Source: Glossina fuscipes
Lineage: Eukaryota > Arthropoda > Insecta > Diptera > Glossinidae
DNA: 64,000 nucleotides
Assembly (NCBI RefSeq): GCF_014805625.2
Contig: NW_023998414.1
Location: 18,947,006-19,011,005 of the forward strand
Direction: 5' to 3'
The notes beneath the pieces were generated by a model. That model was not told the DNA's origin, searched no databases, and was given only the letters and a program-made list of their open reading frames with translations. The translations under genes were made by a program, and so were the position numbers. Numbering within the stretch: the stretch's first letter is position 1; every line of letters starts with the position of its first letter. Of this stretch, positions 34,761-48,030 are shown one piece after another.

Positions 34761-35398
34761 TCTCTCGCTTCGTCTCGCTTTTCGTTACTAAGTGACATCA
34801 TGACTGAAAATTAACAGCAAGCAAACAAACACCAGATGTTCCCTAAAGAAGAAGGACGTTTGGGAAATTTATTTTGAAAATGAGTAAAATAAAAAAAAAT
34901 AAAAAAAAAAGGTTGGACAATTATTAGTTGATAAGAGCATTACAGTTCAAGAAAATTCATGATGGAAAGTTGAAGATAATACGAAGGTTTAACATTGCTA
35001 TAGCACTTTTAGCGATTTAGTAATAAACAAACTGAGCAAGCTTGCAGTTAATAAGTACAGTTGCAAACATTTTTTTTGCCAGTAATAGCAATAGATGAGT
35101 TAAATGAGCTATTCGTTCCTACTCCTTCGATGCCGGTACTAATACGTCATTAATTATATAAAATGTTATTAAAAAAAAAAAAAAAAAAACAGAAAAAATA
35201 GAAAAAACTTTTCATTCTAATGCTAAGAAGATTTATATGATCGTAAAGGAAGCTTAAAATTAATTTGTAATGCAAATGGCGCTATGAATAAATTAAGGCC
35301 TTATGCTCCTATAGGCCAATAATTAATGAAAATTCAAAATTTATATTTTCTCTTATCGCTCATATTTCACTTATGGATTAGAATTGTTATTATTATTA
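34516..35398. other. Intergenic DNA before the assembly gap
   Basis: Contains a (TC)n microsatellite at 34723-34757 and poly-A runs near 34890-34910 and 35171-35189. No gene was seen. Confidence 0.6.
34723..34757. repeat. (TC)n microsatellite
   Basis: About 17 uninterrupted TC units. Confidence 0.95.
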
Positions 35399-35498
35399 NN
35401 NNNNNNNNNNNNNNNNNNNNNNNNNNNNNNNNNNNNNNNNNNNNNNNNNNNNNNNNNNNNNNNNNNNNNNNNNNNNNNNNNNNNNNNNNNNNNNNNNN
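35399..35498. other. Assembly gap, exactly 100 N
   Basis: A run of 100 undetermined bases. The round length suggests a placeholder for a gap of unknown size. It is flanked by AT-rich low-complexity sequence, so true spacing across this point, including the gene 2 to gene 3 distance, is unknown. Confidence 0.99.
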
Positions 35499-36564
35499 TG
35501 AAAAAAATAATAACAACAAAAAACAATTCAATAACAAATCAACAAACATTTAAATTCTAGTTATGCTAGCTATCTAATATTACATACATACATCAAGCTT
35601 GATTATTCACAATATTACTTATACAATATGCCACAGATATCATTTTACATTAATTTCAAGATCCGATAAAGCTCCGAATATTGACAAGCATACGAACGAA
35701 ATTCTCTCCATTGTCTCAAATCTTATCTCATACGCATGCACTTATTACAGAAAACATGGCAAACGACGAATTATACTTTTTTGCTTTAATTATTAGTTTG
35801 CAGACATTCAAAATTGCTGTTAATTAATCAATACCTATAGTCAACTAAATTAACCAATTCACATTCACCTAACACATGGCAATATTAATAATTGATCAGT
35901 TGTTTCTTTTAACTTTTTTACTTATGATATAATTTTTTAGTACAATGACGTTCGCCAGGGTAGTCGTTAATTGGTAGCACTCTATTATCGTATATATAGT
36001 ACTATATTAATCGGTCTGCAGTTGTACGAGCTTTTCCCAATATCTGCCGGATATGTTAAGCAAGCAAATTGTCTCTAATCTAAACAAGAAAAAAGATCTC
36101 TCAGTTATTGCAACAAACGAGAAATTGTCAACGTGAGAGTTACACTTAATTGCCGCGCGAATATTAAACAGTTTCCCTACAAATGCAAAATTTACGTCTG
36201 ATCAGCAGCAATAATAAATAATGACCGCAGGAGTAATCGAGTAGATGAAAATCGCGACTATAAAGTTACTGCTCGAGGGTTAGAACAGCACACCTGCTCA
36301 TAGCTACATGCTAAGTGCTTAGTCGATAAAGGTCAGTATGATTGGGGAAGACCGCATTTGGCTGCTGGAGCTGGTCACAATACCTGCTAGGGTAAGAAAA
36401 TTTTGTTCTTCATGAGTAGTAAATCGACTCAGAATCTTAAGAAATAAAGAGAAAAACTCCGCCCACTTTGTAGATTTGCACATAGAATAGTATATTCAAC
36501 ATATCTTGGTTTTTTCATGGTGCATACGAAAACGGGATCCTAAACTGCTATATACTATTCCAAT
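35499..36564. other. Intergenic DNA after the gap
   Basis: No gene recognised. A segment at 36290-36335 (CACCTGCTCATAGCTACATG then AGTGCTTAGTCGATAAA) faintly resembles the body of the SINE-like family but lacks its promoter boxes. Confidence 0.45.
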
Positions 36565-36568
36565 ATCC

Positions 36569-36715
36569 GCCTGAGTGGCCTAATAGGCAAGAGTCACGAT
36601 TAGCAATTCAATGCTTGTGGATTCAAATCTCAGGTGCGGTAGAGTTTTTAACAGAGCCGAAAGCCTTAGATGCTAGTACTTTAAGACTTTTTAGTCTTCG
36701 AATTTATTCTCGAGC
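36569..36715 (+). repeat. tRNA-derived SINE-like element, copy 3
   Basis: TGGCCTAATAGG at 36576-36587 matches the tRNA box A consensus (TRGCNNARYNGG) at every defined position. GGATTCAAATC at 36619-36629 resembles box B. The 43-bp spacing of their starts is that of a tRNA promoter. The head cannot be folded into a convincing tRNA cloverleaf by eye, and two related copies exist, so a SINE or tRNA-derived repeat is favoured over a functional tRNA gene. The body is truncated compared with the 20.6-kb copy. Confidence 0.65.
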
Positions 36716-36725
36716 TAAATTTATA

Positions 36726-36743
36726 GTAATAATAATAATAATC

Positions 36744-36776
<33 letters not shown>
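36726..36776. repeat. (AAT)n microsatellite
   Basis: About 16 AAT units with one interruption (ATC), immediately 3' of the truncated SINE-like copy. Confidence 0.95.
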
Positions 36777-39700
36777 TTCCAAATAAGTTGAAATAGTATA
36801 AACATATCAATGTTTGTGAATATAAAATTATGGCCTTAAATTCATTTGAGTTGACTTTACTTAATTTTTTGCTAAGTGTGTTGAGTCATGTAATACACGT
36901 ACTTATTATATAGCTCGTGCGTCCATGGAAACTCTTGTACACTTAGTAAGTGTTTAAGGTCACAACTTTTGATTGCTCATTCTCTTTTACATCAATCATC
37001 AAGGATATGAGTGTCACTTGTATGCCTTAGGTTATCTACATATACTTTGACACGATTTATAATAGCTTTTCTTTCATATATATATATATATATATATATA
37101 TTTGAGATTCAATCTAAACAAGACGATGAGATTTTTACAATATTTCTTTTTTCTCTTTTATATCCCCTTTCTCGGGGGGCTTTGCTAATTTTTTTTTTTT
37201 ATTTTCCCCGTTTTGCTCTTTAACTTATTCTCTCTCATCAGGGCTTTTTTTTTTTCTTAATGTTTAACAACGTTTACTTAGACGGAAATTAGTTTGTGAC
37301 CTTTGGGGATGTACAGGAAATGATGCGATGACTTGTTAAAATTTTCTTTTTTTCATATTTTTTTATTGAAAGATAAAAATAAAAAAAAAAAAAACAGCAG
37401 AGAAATTATATTCGGCTTTGAGCGAAGTTTTGAAGACCGACGTACACCTCCTGCTGAAATGAGCAAAATTCTCAATAAATTATCTTAATTATAATACATA
37501 TATTATAATACAATAAATTATTTTATTTTTATTTTAATTTTTTTTTTTTTTTGAAAAAATCTATGATTAGGTTATATATATAGTTATGCGCAATATCTGA
37601 AATCAATTCGCAGATTTTGCAGCCCATCGAAGGTATTTAATTCTGGAATAACTACGTGGATCAATATAGACCCATCTGAATTTCGAAGCTTACGAAAGTG
37701 GACATAGAGCATATAAAGTTCCATTATTTTGTGATGCCTTTTATTTATATGAAAATACCTTTAAATACTCCTTAACAGTTTTTTTTCCACCTCGTTTATG
37801 TGTTGCGATACCGACGACATATACGCATTTCTATAAAAATGAAGACAGGACCCTGAAGGTTGGCATAAGCATTTCTTAATTGATTAAAAATATGACATTA
37901 GAAAAATGGATGTGATCGGTCCATATTCACGCTCACAATATCAACTCGATAAAAACTCACCAATTTCTCCTATATTCTACTGTAGCTTTGAATCCCGCAA
38001 ATATATTCCCAAACTTCATATACATATATCCAAATTTACTTTAACGAAAGTTAGCCTCTTCTTCAGCCAGTTACCAATAAATTCGACATGAATTGGAAAC
38101 AAATTAGAACCGAAATTTTATGATTAATTGAGTACATCTTTGTAAACCGATCGGAACTATAGTTAAATGATATATGCAGATTATCTTGAAGTTGTTCCGG
38201 TTTCTAATCTCTTGCGAGCGGTTACGTTGGTAGATCACAACCGCTTTTCAAATTTGGTCTCTTAATCTACCAAAGAATAGTTTTGTCAAAGATCAGCATC
38301 CTATCTTCATTTTCTCGTCTGTAGCGATTCCACAAGTGTTGTAGGTGAAAATGACCCACACGCAAAACATGAACAAACTTATATATATATATATATATAT
38401 ATATGTCGATTTCTAAATGATTTTTCACATATAAATTCAGGCAAACGGAAAATAATAAAATGGTTTATGATATATTTTAGGACTTGGACTAGGAAGATCG
38501 TAATCGAGGAAAAGGCAAAAATTTGTAAAAGTTTCACTAATGATTAATTGGTTGGTTTAGGTTCCTTTAAAGTATTTATCCGTAGCCTTTTCCATACAAT
38601 CTGTTCACATCGATCTACATAGTCAGAGTGTACATAATATAGCGGGAAGCGTTGCTTCTTATTTTCAGTTCGAAGAAAGGTACTATTGACCAATTTTTGA
38701 GCTTCGAGATCGCACTTGTAGTTATGATAAAGATACCGCTCTTCATATTAATTAAGAATGGATATACGTAGAGGAGTGCTCAAAGGTAGCAAGATTTTCA
38801 TGGGTTACAAACATGCGACGAACTTAACATACATGCGATACAAGATACAAAGACAAAAAAAAAAAGGAAAAAAAAGAAATACCAGCAAGCAAGGAAATAG
38901 AAATACACGCATAATACTGAAAATGACTGAACAACACTTGTACATGGTCAAGCAAATTGTGTTAAGTATATTGGCACTACAATGCTCTTAGCAAACGAGA
39001 GATGAGGAGAAAAAGCGAACCGATTATGTAGCGAAACGACAAATTGCGCATGTTTGTAGTGATGATGGAAGGTTCAATTTGACAGGCTTTCCAAGGTCAG
39101 TCAAGCTAGAAAACGGCAGGTCAGTTACAATTAATGTTTGACAAAAGTTTTCTTTTATGTCTTTTAGAGGCACAACGGTTGCGCGTGGCTATGGCTGTAG
39201 ATGCAGCTGTAGCTAAAATTAAGGTAAACACGATGAGAGTTTTTAGCAATTTTGAATTGTTTGCTTTGCTTGCACAATATTTATACTCGTTCGTATATGT
39301 ATGTGTATAAGTAAGTGTAAGTGTATTATAGGAATGAAGTGCTGTTGAAGTGTTTGCTTTAAAAAGGGGATGAGCTTGTCTATCGTGAACAACTGCTGTG
39401 AACAACTAATTTATAATGATGATAAACTCGCAAACCAGATGATGTAACGATGTTGGCACTATCTTGTCAACAGCATTTAAATTACTTAAAACACCAACAA
39501 TGAAATCAGAAACATAAATGAGCAGAACAACCAAAACAACTGCGCTTGTCATATCGCTTTAATTAACCTCTTCAACTATACCTCTCTGCCGTTCCTATGT
39601 TATGTCCTGTTATTATGTTTGCATGAATAGTCCTAAAATTTTGAAAAAAGAAAACAAACATTGACTGGGACGACAAAGTGAACCGAAGAAAATCACATAT

Positions 39701-40133
39701 TATAAGAAAACGATGTAGAACATGGTATTGCTTACAATTATGAACTTCTAGCGGCATGCAATTCAACATTCTTGCATTATGGATGATATAATGCATCTCA
39801 TCTGCTGGCAGATATGTTTGAAGTATTTGGAGTTATGACAGTTGGTCGGTCAAGTCTTCGACAAACGGCCCCTATAGGCCCGTGGGTTAGGTTTGGGAAG
39901 GGGCAGGATAACACTTGTTAGCTACTCAAATTCAATACGTTACTTCTACACTATTAACATATCACACAATTAGTTCGTAGAATGACATAGAGACGTAAGT
40001 AAGGTGAGTATTGACGAAATCGTATGGTTTTTAGATCGTACACGAACACGAAATTTCCCAAAATTTCATGTTATTCCGGCCATCACGTTGAAAATGATAG
40101 AGGTGGGCATAAATAAAACAAGTGCAATCAACA

Positions 40134-40169
<36 letters not shown>

Positions 40170-43100
40170 ATTAATCGTCCTATGAATCCTATTACTAAAG
40201 ATTATGTTATACGATTGAAAATTCAATTAAATGGATTAATAAGAAATTGTTTATAAAAACCTGTGCGTTTACGGATCCTCTTTACGCATACACTCAAATC
40301 GCTTTATTTACTATTTATACTAAATTTCAAGTCAACATTTTTCCACATTATGTAGGTCGTAAAATGGCTCCTTCTTTATCGATAAGACTACAATCGTATT
40401 TTAAATAATAAAAGACTGATGAGTAAAATGCTGAAAAACACGTATATAAATCGAATGAGAAATGCATGTACAGCGCCTGCAAGGGAAAAAATCTTAAGCT
40501 AAAATCCTGTTTTCTTGCTGCAGCTGTGCTTACTTCATTTGAGTTTGTGTGCAGGAGTTTGTAAGCAACTAAACGGTAGGTGAATGTAATGTATGGCAAA
40601 ATACCACCGTGATGCGCAAAAGCAGAAGAAGAAGAGTTGATGATGCTAAACCAATTCTCGACGCATAAGACGTCAAACAGGATGATTTATTCGATAACCT
40701 GTTAACTTAAAATAAGACTCAGATCTATTTATTTAATAAACGATTTATTTCGAAAGACTAAGCTACAATTGGCATCAGCTGAGTACAAATTAGTGGAAAA
40801 AATAGTGAAAAAAAAAATGAAAAAGTAGTTTTCACTCTGCACACCATAGCGGATACTTGCCGATAGCCTATAAACATATTATGATATATACATATATATC
40901 TGCAAGTATAAAGGATGAAAAAATACGATTAGATCGAATTGAAAAATAAAAAGTAAACATTAATCAACGGATCTAACAGCGAGCCACTTTGGTTGGCTTT
41001 ACTTACTCCGTTTAGTCCGCAAAAAAATCTACACCCTCAGCCGGCGTAAATCTGCAATACAGGGACGCATACCGCACAGGATGCCCCAGTTATCCGGTTC
41101 TAAATGAGATCAGATAAACTACAGGATCTTATCTGTATATTTTGCGGCCGCTGAACGACTAACGAAAGAATTCTCGTTTGTTCGCTGCCACGCCAGCCAC
41201 ACTATCATATCAACAGCAGAACATTGACCACTGCGCATATAATAGATAAAATCACTAAGAGAGGAGTGCAAACGCTTATTTACACTACAAGACAATTGAG
41301 AGAGAAACCAAAGCACTTATGCACTTTATCTTGGAAAATAACTTAGGTTAGAGAGTAAGTTAAGTGGATCGCTTTGGTTATAAAAGAGAGAATGAAAAGT
41401 TAGGAATTGTGTTTTATTTAATAGAACACTGCCAATACAATACAATATAATGTCTATGTCAAATATTATGAGAAGCAAAGTTGTAGCTCCCTCAAGTCCC
41501 ACACCTTATGTTAAGATCATAATATACACTTGCAAGTATTGCAAGAATAAAAAGGATTATCATTACATATTAATTAATGACTAAGAGAACAGGGATAGCT
41601 AACAGATGATTTCGAATGAGACAAATGATTGATTTCCCATTTTTCGTTCTTCTTTCGATGTCCGTCCATGAGTACAGACGTTTGCTCAAAGTTATTCAGG
41701 TTCAAAAGATTTGTAGGCAAATTCCTACTGGCTGTAGGTGTAGATGTGTATCCAAAGACATACAATAACAAAGAAGAATACAAGTGAGTGATTAAAGCGA
41801 AGTAAGTGACTTTCGTAATATTGTTTTGTCGAGAAAAATACAAAGAAACCGAGAAAGTTTCACAAAACACTGGGCTGAAGTCCCGATAAAATTTGTAAGA
41901 CGTCCAAGCTAAGAAACTATAGATGGGATTAGTGAACAGAAATAGAAAGAAGGTCTGTACGCATCGCCTTATGTGAAATAACGTTGAAGAAAATAATAAG
42001 CGATTTATCGCCTATGTATTGACAGGAACCGAAATCGTCGCTCGTTTTGGCCTCATAGGTTTCCGCCTCTGAGAAGTGAGAGTTACGTTAGAGAATAAAT
42101 TAGAGAGTAAGAGAGTTAAGATTAAATCAAGTTTATCGGATTAAGCAAAGAGAAGTTAGAGGAAAGATATATTATAGTCAGTTACGAAGAATTAGCTTAA
42201 GCCGAGGTTTACTTAAGTTAGGATAAAATAAGTTAAAGAAGTTGGTCATGGGATGCATCAACGAGAGGACATCTCGGTTCGGTCGGTAGTGCTAGGTCTT
42301 AAATTAAGGAAATGACTTGATGTTTGAAAAATTAGAATAAAGAAAACTCATCGTGAGAAATAAATTATAAGGAGTAAAGAAAATGCAAAAGAATGCTTTG
42401 AATAAATTTCCTGTGAAAACCTGAAGCCGCTGAGCTACAGCGCAGCAACACGTTACGGGCAAATGTTAGCCCTCACATTTATAAAAATGGGTTTGTAGTA
42501 AGTAAGTTATCACGCCATTACGCGTGATAGAATGCCTATAATTCGATCTATACAAGTGTTGATATTAAGACATCTTTGTCTATCGTTGAGCACTCGATAA
42601 AATATAAAATTTCTTTCAAGCACTTCTGATACAAGCACTGAGGAATACACCATCCATTGTTAAATAGGAGACAAAATCACTTGTTCAATGCATTGGTAAA
42701 TTATATTTTTTACATCTCTACATTCCATATAAGAGTATATATGCTTGGACACATTATAAACGCATGAATAAACAAGTAGGAAGTAAGAATCATCCGCTTT
42801 ATGCTAAAAACTTTATGGTATAATTAAAATAAAGAGAGATTATCGTAACGTATATCTATATTGCATATAGATCTCTGCTGATTTATGAAATAAAGTCAAA
42901 CTTACATCCTTGCATGCAACTGCACGGAAGACGAGAGAGAGACATTTAAAGAAATCTTGGATTTATTTCAATGTTGAACATCCGAACCTTCAACTGTATG
43001 CTAACTGAACTAAACCCATTAAAACAAATCATACAAAAGAAAATGCATTTTTTTTTCTTTTTCATTTTCCATTCAATTTTTATATTTCTAACTAAATTTC

Positions 43101-43185
43101 ACCTTTTGCCGACAATGAAATGAAAGCAGAAGACCAGACAGAATACAAAGTCTTTAAATTCCGTTTGAGAATCTTCTACGAATAT
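36777..43185. other. Gene-poor DNA between genes 2 and 3
   Basis: No recognisable gene or transposon protein. Microsatellites are (TA)n at 37076-37101, 38379-38404 and 40136-40167. A minus-strand 94-codon frame at 39121-39405 has a hydrophobic segment (LKTLIVFTLILATAASTAIA) but no nearby ATG in a credible position. 40990-41110 and 42240-42480 have slightly raised G+C, with nothing identified. Confidence 0.55.
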
Positions 43186-43765
43186 TTCTTCTATATATCC
43201 TACACCCTTTATGGTACAGGGTATGTTAAGTTCGTGCGGGTATATGTAACAGCCGGAAAGGCTTAAGATAGACTCTCTTTTCGTCAGACCGGTCGATTCA
43301 GAACTATTTTCTGAAAGTCGCTAAATAATAATATTTCGACAAAAATTTGATTCGCATGGCGAAAATTAATTCAATCTCACCGTATAGGTTTATTTTTTGA
43401 TAGTGCCGCATATCCGGATTCTTAGAATATGCCCAAAAACCCTATCTTTGGCTTAATATTTTATGACGATAATATGTTCATGTTAGTTATTTGACCTAAT
43501 GACTAAATGAAGAAAATTTCAACTAAATGGCTCTATTTTTTGGACCCCGGTTCATATACGATTTCGGATGATGGGTAAACGCTACAGAAGATGATATAAT
43601 TTTTATTATTTTATGATAAAAATTAGCGCATGTTAGCAATAGTAGGAAATTTGGATTACATAGGTCAATTTTTTAGATCCTAACCTATATATAGGAGGCT
43701 ACGATGAAAAGCAAGCCCTTGTATGAAGTGAAAGTATGATTTCTAGATTTTTATGACGAGAATTG
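43186..43765 (-). repeat. Family B dispersed repeat, copy 3
   Basis: The left end CCTACACCCTTTATGGTACA then GGGTATGTTAAGTTCGTGCG is followed by ATGTAACAGCCGGAAAGGCT, AAGATAGACTCTCTTTT and GACCGGTCGATTCAGAACTA. This is the same series of blocks as at 7.7 and 56.0 kb. The tail past 43430 is more diverged. Confidence 0.6.
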
Positions 43766-45924
43766 AAAAAGTAAATGGAGTTTGCTGGATGTAGATCGCA
43801 TCATGTCTTGCTTTGAGCATTCTCACGCATAGTGCGCCCTTGCATTAAACGAATGTGCAGTTTTTCATGTATTATTACCAATACGGATGAGCAACGAAGT
43901 CGTGTAGGCTATTAAGTCGGCCTTGCCCAGCTATAAAGTTTTTACTTGCTTATTCCTAAAATCATTCATACACGTTTAAAGTTTGATTTATAAAATGCTT
44001 TTATGAACGTAACTTAACGCAAAAAGTTTTAAATTAATAATGATGCTGATAGTAAACTTCACATATTTGCAGCATGTAGGTAGTAATAAGAAATAGAAAT
44101 AGCACAATATGTCCATGTAACTGTTTTGTTATTAATTTGAAGAATTTTACTTAAAATTACTTTTAAAAGGCCAATCATCTCCTTTAAATATAAGTTATTA
44201 TTATAAACTTGTTTTACTAAAAAGTTTATAACACTCGATTAAACTTATTAAGACGTAAAAGTATATTGAAATTTCATGGAGTCACTCATTCTGTTTCCAA
44301 CAAAATAATTACACTCTACTCTCTTTTAGGCTGCACAAGTTTATTGAATACGAGTAAGAAAAGGTCCACATAAATAGCGTTAGGACATTCGGCTCTTTTC
44401 AAGATCTCAGTTGTAATTTATAAAGGCACAAACAATGCTTATGATAATTGAGAGAAAAGAACAATTACAAAATTTAAGTTAAAGTGTGAGTTAGTTCACT
44501 TTAAGCCACTCTCTATGTGCTACTACTAAGAAGGAAAAACAGATCACCAGTGAAAATTTGCAAAAGAAAAGGCATTGATTATAACAAGGATCAGGAAGTT
44601 TAACTTAAATTCCATATAATTTAACTTTCTTATACATTAAACAAAGAGTAAATAACAGCAGCTCAAGCATCTCTGTAATAACTGCAAAGCTTTCCTATAC
44701 TTTGGATGGTATTAGTAAGTCAAGACAGTCAAAATTTACTTAATGCATTCGTAAGATTCGGTTTTTTAACGAATAGAAACGCGTGGCATAATTTGATGAA
44801 AAGAAACCTATTTGGTGAATAGCTCAGGATCGTAGGCTAATCGAAAGTAGACCTTCTTTATGCAGGTTTCGATCGCTCGCTCAAGATGTTGATTTTTTGA
44901 TATATATATATATATATATATATATTCTAATAAGATTTGTCACTCAGGGGAAGTCTAGTATTCGCGGTACGCAATTAGATTCAAAAAGAACTGAGCAAAG
45001 GCAACAAAAACTGACGGAAGCTAATTATTACACCTTTTCCGACTATGCACTTACTATAGCTACGACCAAAGTAGCGATACTTACCTACAACGCTACTCAT
45101 ACGGACATAATAAAAGTTAAACTCGCTTTCAATCCGGCAAGATGATAATATGAAAGCACCAGTTAGTTAAACATAAGAAACTTTCTGTTTGTGTAGGTCA
45201 GTTATTATCTTTACTAAAGATTGAATTATTCGAAATATTTTTTCCTAAAGTAGATTTTTTAATGCAAAGACTGTAATTTTTGGCAAATGCTTTTTTCATC
45301 CATCATAGGACCTCATTTAAGAGCTATGTGTGTAATGCAATATTATTTAAAATGTTATACGAAGAAACTAAGCAGACAAGAAATCAAAAATGTTTATCAA
45401 AGAAAAAAAAAAAACAGAAAAGAGTTTTATATTCCTAAAAATTTATAGGAAATTATTTAAATTGAATAAAAGAAGCCAAGCTTAAAGTTTTAGCTCTATT
45501 TCATTTGTGGATATCGGTAAAAATAAAAAAAAAATAAAAAACAGATTTTATTGCAATTAGTTATGGCATTACTTTCCCGATAATTTACTCTTAACGATGT
45601 TTTGAGAATTTCTCGGCTTTGCACGCATATATACGTATTATTGTAAATGTCTTTCAGTGCAAACACCCAATTAAAAAAAAAATAAAAAATTAAGGAAAAA
45701 AATATGAAAAAAATAAAAAAGACAAAAGTTCTTTTGTCAAAAATGGCACTTTTCCAAAACAAACACAAAAGAAATGGCACAAAAAGAAAGGAAACAAATA
45801 TACACGGATGGCCAAAAACATGACAAAAATTCATGATGTACAACCACTGCAACTTACAAATGACAGCTACCGTAACTGCCCATTTTTTCGGACCAAATGC
45901 CAAATGCACAAATACACACAATAC

Positions 45925-45964
<40 letters not shown>

Positions 45965-47015
45965 CACAAACACACAAACACACCAATGAAAGCATACATT
46001 ACGATTCAGGATTTTTAATAAAAAAAAAAAATAAAGAAAAAACAAAAAATAAAACATTAAACACAATATGTGCAATTTTTCTCCTATACTCTACATTGTT
46101 AGGACCCCATGTGCAAAAACATCAAAGATTAGAAAACAATTTAGTGCATTTCTTCAAAACCCCAAAATGACAACCGATTCTTACACCTTTTGCTGATTCT
46201 TTGCCCCGGTACGATTCAACGAGGCATAAACTTTAAAACAGAAAGTAGGGCATTGCTTTTATGGTTTTAAACTATGTACGCAATGCGTGCATTGCTTTAG
46301 GAAAAATTATCTAAAGTTCATTGAGTCATAGAAAGTAACATAAATTGTACAGTGTTCGTAATTCGCTACTATCCAAATTAAAGGTGAAAAAAAAAAAAAA
46401 AAAAAAAATAGTGCAAGTTCAAAATATGTCTTAAAAATATGTCGACGGTTAGTTCAAATAGAAATTTTATACTTTCTATATAGATAATTGAATGTCCCAA
46501 GAACTGCTTATTAAGGATATTGTTCTCTCATATCATATATATTTGCTTTGTTATGGGTTTATCTTTATAACCATGCATTTTAAGTGTATTTTACGGTCCT
46601 TACACAGGAAATGGTCACTTTGTTAAATAATGTATGTAAAGTTTCAAAATATGCATCACACATCCCATTAATTACATCTGCACACTGACTACACGTACGT
46701 ATACCCATACATTATGTATATATGTTATATGGAACTTTTCCATTACAATTGAAACACACCTTCATATCTATCTATAAGGTTTGTTGCATATCATCATATA
46801 GATATATATGTATATATATATTTATATGTTATTGATTTATTGAAGCATATTTCAAAGGAAAATGTATGTACACGTTTTACACTCTTGAAAATATGAAAAA
46901 GTCTGTCATGTTTGATACTCAAAAATAAAAATAAATGCCGTCAAAGTCAAAGCCTATTCGTTAGACGTTAATTATTACCACAAGCATTAGCAGCTGTAAC
47001 ATACTTCCAATTCCA
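43766..47015. other. Intergenic DNA, no gene seen
   Basis: Contains (TA)n at 44900-44925, (CA)n at 45927-45984, and A-rich stretches at 45670-45720 and 46386-46409. The longest frames (120 and 167 codons around 45.5-46.2 kb) come from the (CA)n and A-rich tracts. Confidence 0.6.
45927..45984. repeat. (CA)n microsatellite
   Basis: About 58 bp of CA repeats with a few interruptions (CG, AA). Confidence 0.95.
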
Positions 47016-47019
47016 CTCT

Positions 47020-47350
47020 GACATTCTACCTATACATGCACTTGGGCATATGTATATAGATATAGATAAGCATGTTATACACTTATACACATTCATAAAT
47101 ATATACTTATGGATGTATGTATACATACACCTTTTATTCCATTCTAAGGCAACCATCTTATGCACAAATTTTTCACATCCAAATTTTCAGTCATTATACG
47201 ATAGACAGAGCTTTTTCGATGGCTTCGATGGTAAGACTGTTGGCTGTGGCACTTGCATCCAATATTATTTAGTGAATTTTCCTCATCATTTTCGATTGGA
47301 CTTGGTCATTTCGAACAAAACTATTGTCAAACATAATCATGACTAATTTT
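47020..47350 (-). pseudogene. Mariner-family transposase N-terminal relic
   Basis: Minus-strand translation gives LTIEAIEKALSI and, after a one-base frameshift, SVYRIMTENLDVKNLCIRWL followed by P and a stop. This matches the second helix-turn-helix of mariner transposases, where the order is L-T-I-x-E-I-A-E-A-L-x-I-S-x-G-S-V-x-x-I-L-T-E-x-L-x-M-K-K-L-C-A-R-W-V-P. The frameshift and stop mean it is inactive. No catalytic domain follows in the expected direction before low-complexity TA-rich sequence. Confidence 0.65.
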
Positions 47351-47699
47351 CCTCACGTTCAATGAAAGCCTTTGTTGCTAATAGTTCTAAAGCGACTACT
47401 AAGCAGCTTAGCACTTGAGATTGAAATCATTTTGCGATGTAAAAGAACTGAAAATTTATCTCTATGGGTTTTATATACAACTCGTTTTTTACCCAATATC
47501 AAAACTTGGGGATATGTTAGATTTATCCTTCCGTTTGCAGCGCATAGTACAGATTTAATACAAATCCGACTCCACTTACCCACATCATCATATCCAATTT
47601 AAAGATGAACGTAATCACAATCGGTCACAAAGTTTCTTCTGCCAATTCAAACCAAATCTTCAACGATGGTTAACCACAGAATATCATTGCAGAAATGAT

Positions 47700-48030
47700 G
47701 CCAATGCGTAGTATATGTAAAGTGAAAGCATAGTTCTTATCAAGGTTAATAAAGAACAAATTCGTTATCATCATCTACGGTCTTTTCCATTCTTTATCGT
47801 GTAGGTGGCGAATGCTCTCACGATGATCACGGTCATCGACTGATTTCGCGGCGTCTTCAACTTTGCCGAACCGCTAACCTACCAAATATGACTGCATCGA
47901 TTTGAGTAAATAGTAATCACAAAGAAACAAGTTTGGAGAATGCGCTGCAGTCAGCAAATATTCCCAGCCCGCTTTCCAAATTATCAAGAGAAATATTTTT
48001 TGCGCCACTTTTTCACTGTTTGATAGCGTA
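47700..48030 (-). pseudogene. Mariner-family transposase C-terminal relic
   Basis: Minus-strand translation reads WEYLLTAAHSPNLFLCDYYL then LKSMQSYLVG, a stop, RFGKVEDAAKSVDD. This matches the mariner C-terminus: W-E-x-L-x-H-P-P-Y-S-P-D-L-A-P-S-D-Y-H-L-F-x-S-M-Q, then a Phe-x-x-x-E-x-x-x-x-W-L-D. The Asp of CDYY is at the place of the third catalytic Asp of the DD34D triad. It lies upstream, in minus orientation, of the N-terminal relic at 47020-47350. The two are therefore either separate copies or a rearranged one. Confidence 0.6.

Noticed and set aside
36290..36335. Possible fourth SINE-like copy
   Set aside because: Only a short resemblance to the body; no promoter boxes or tail.
45496..45999. 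167-codon minus-strand frame
   Set aside because: Translation is Val/Cys repeats from (CA)n and Phe runs from A-rich DNA; low complexity, not a gene.
45808..46170. 120-codon plus-strand frame
   Set aside because: Thr-His repeat from the (CA)n microsatellite followed by Lys-rich A-tracts.
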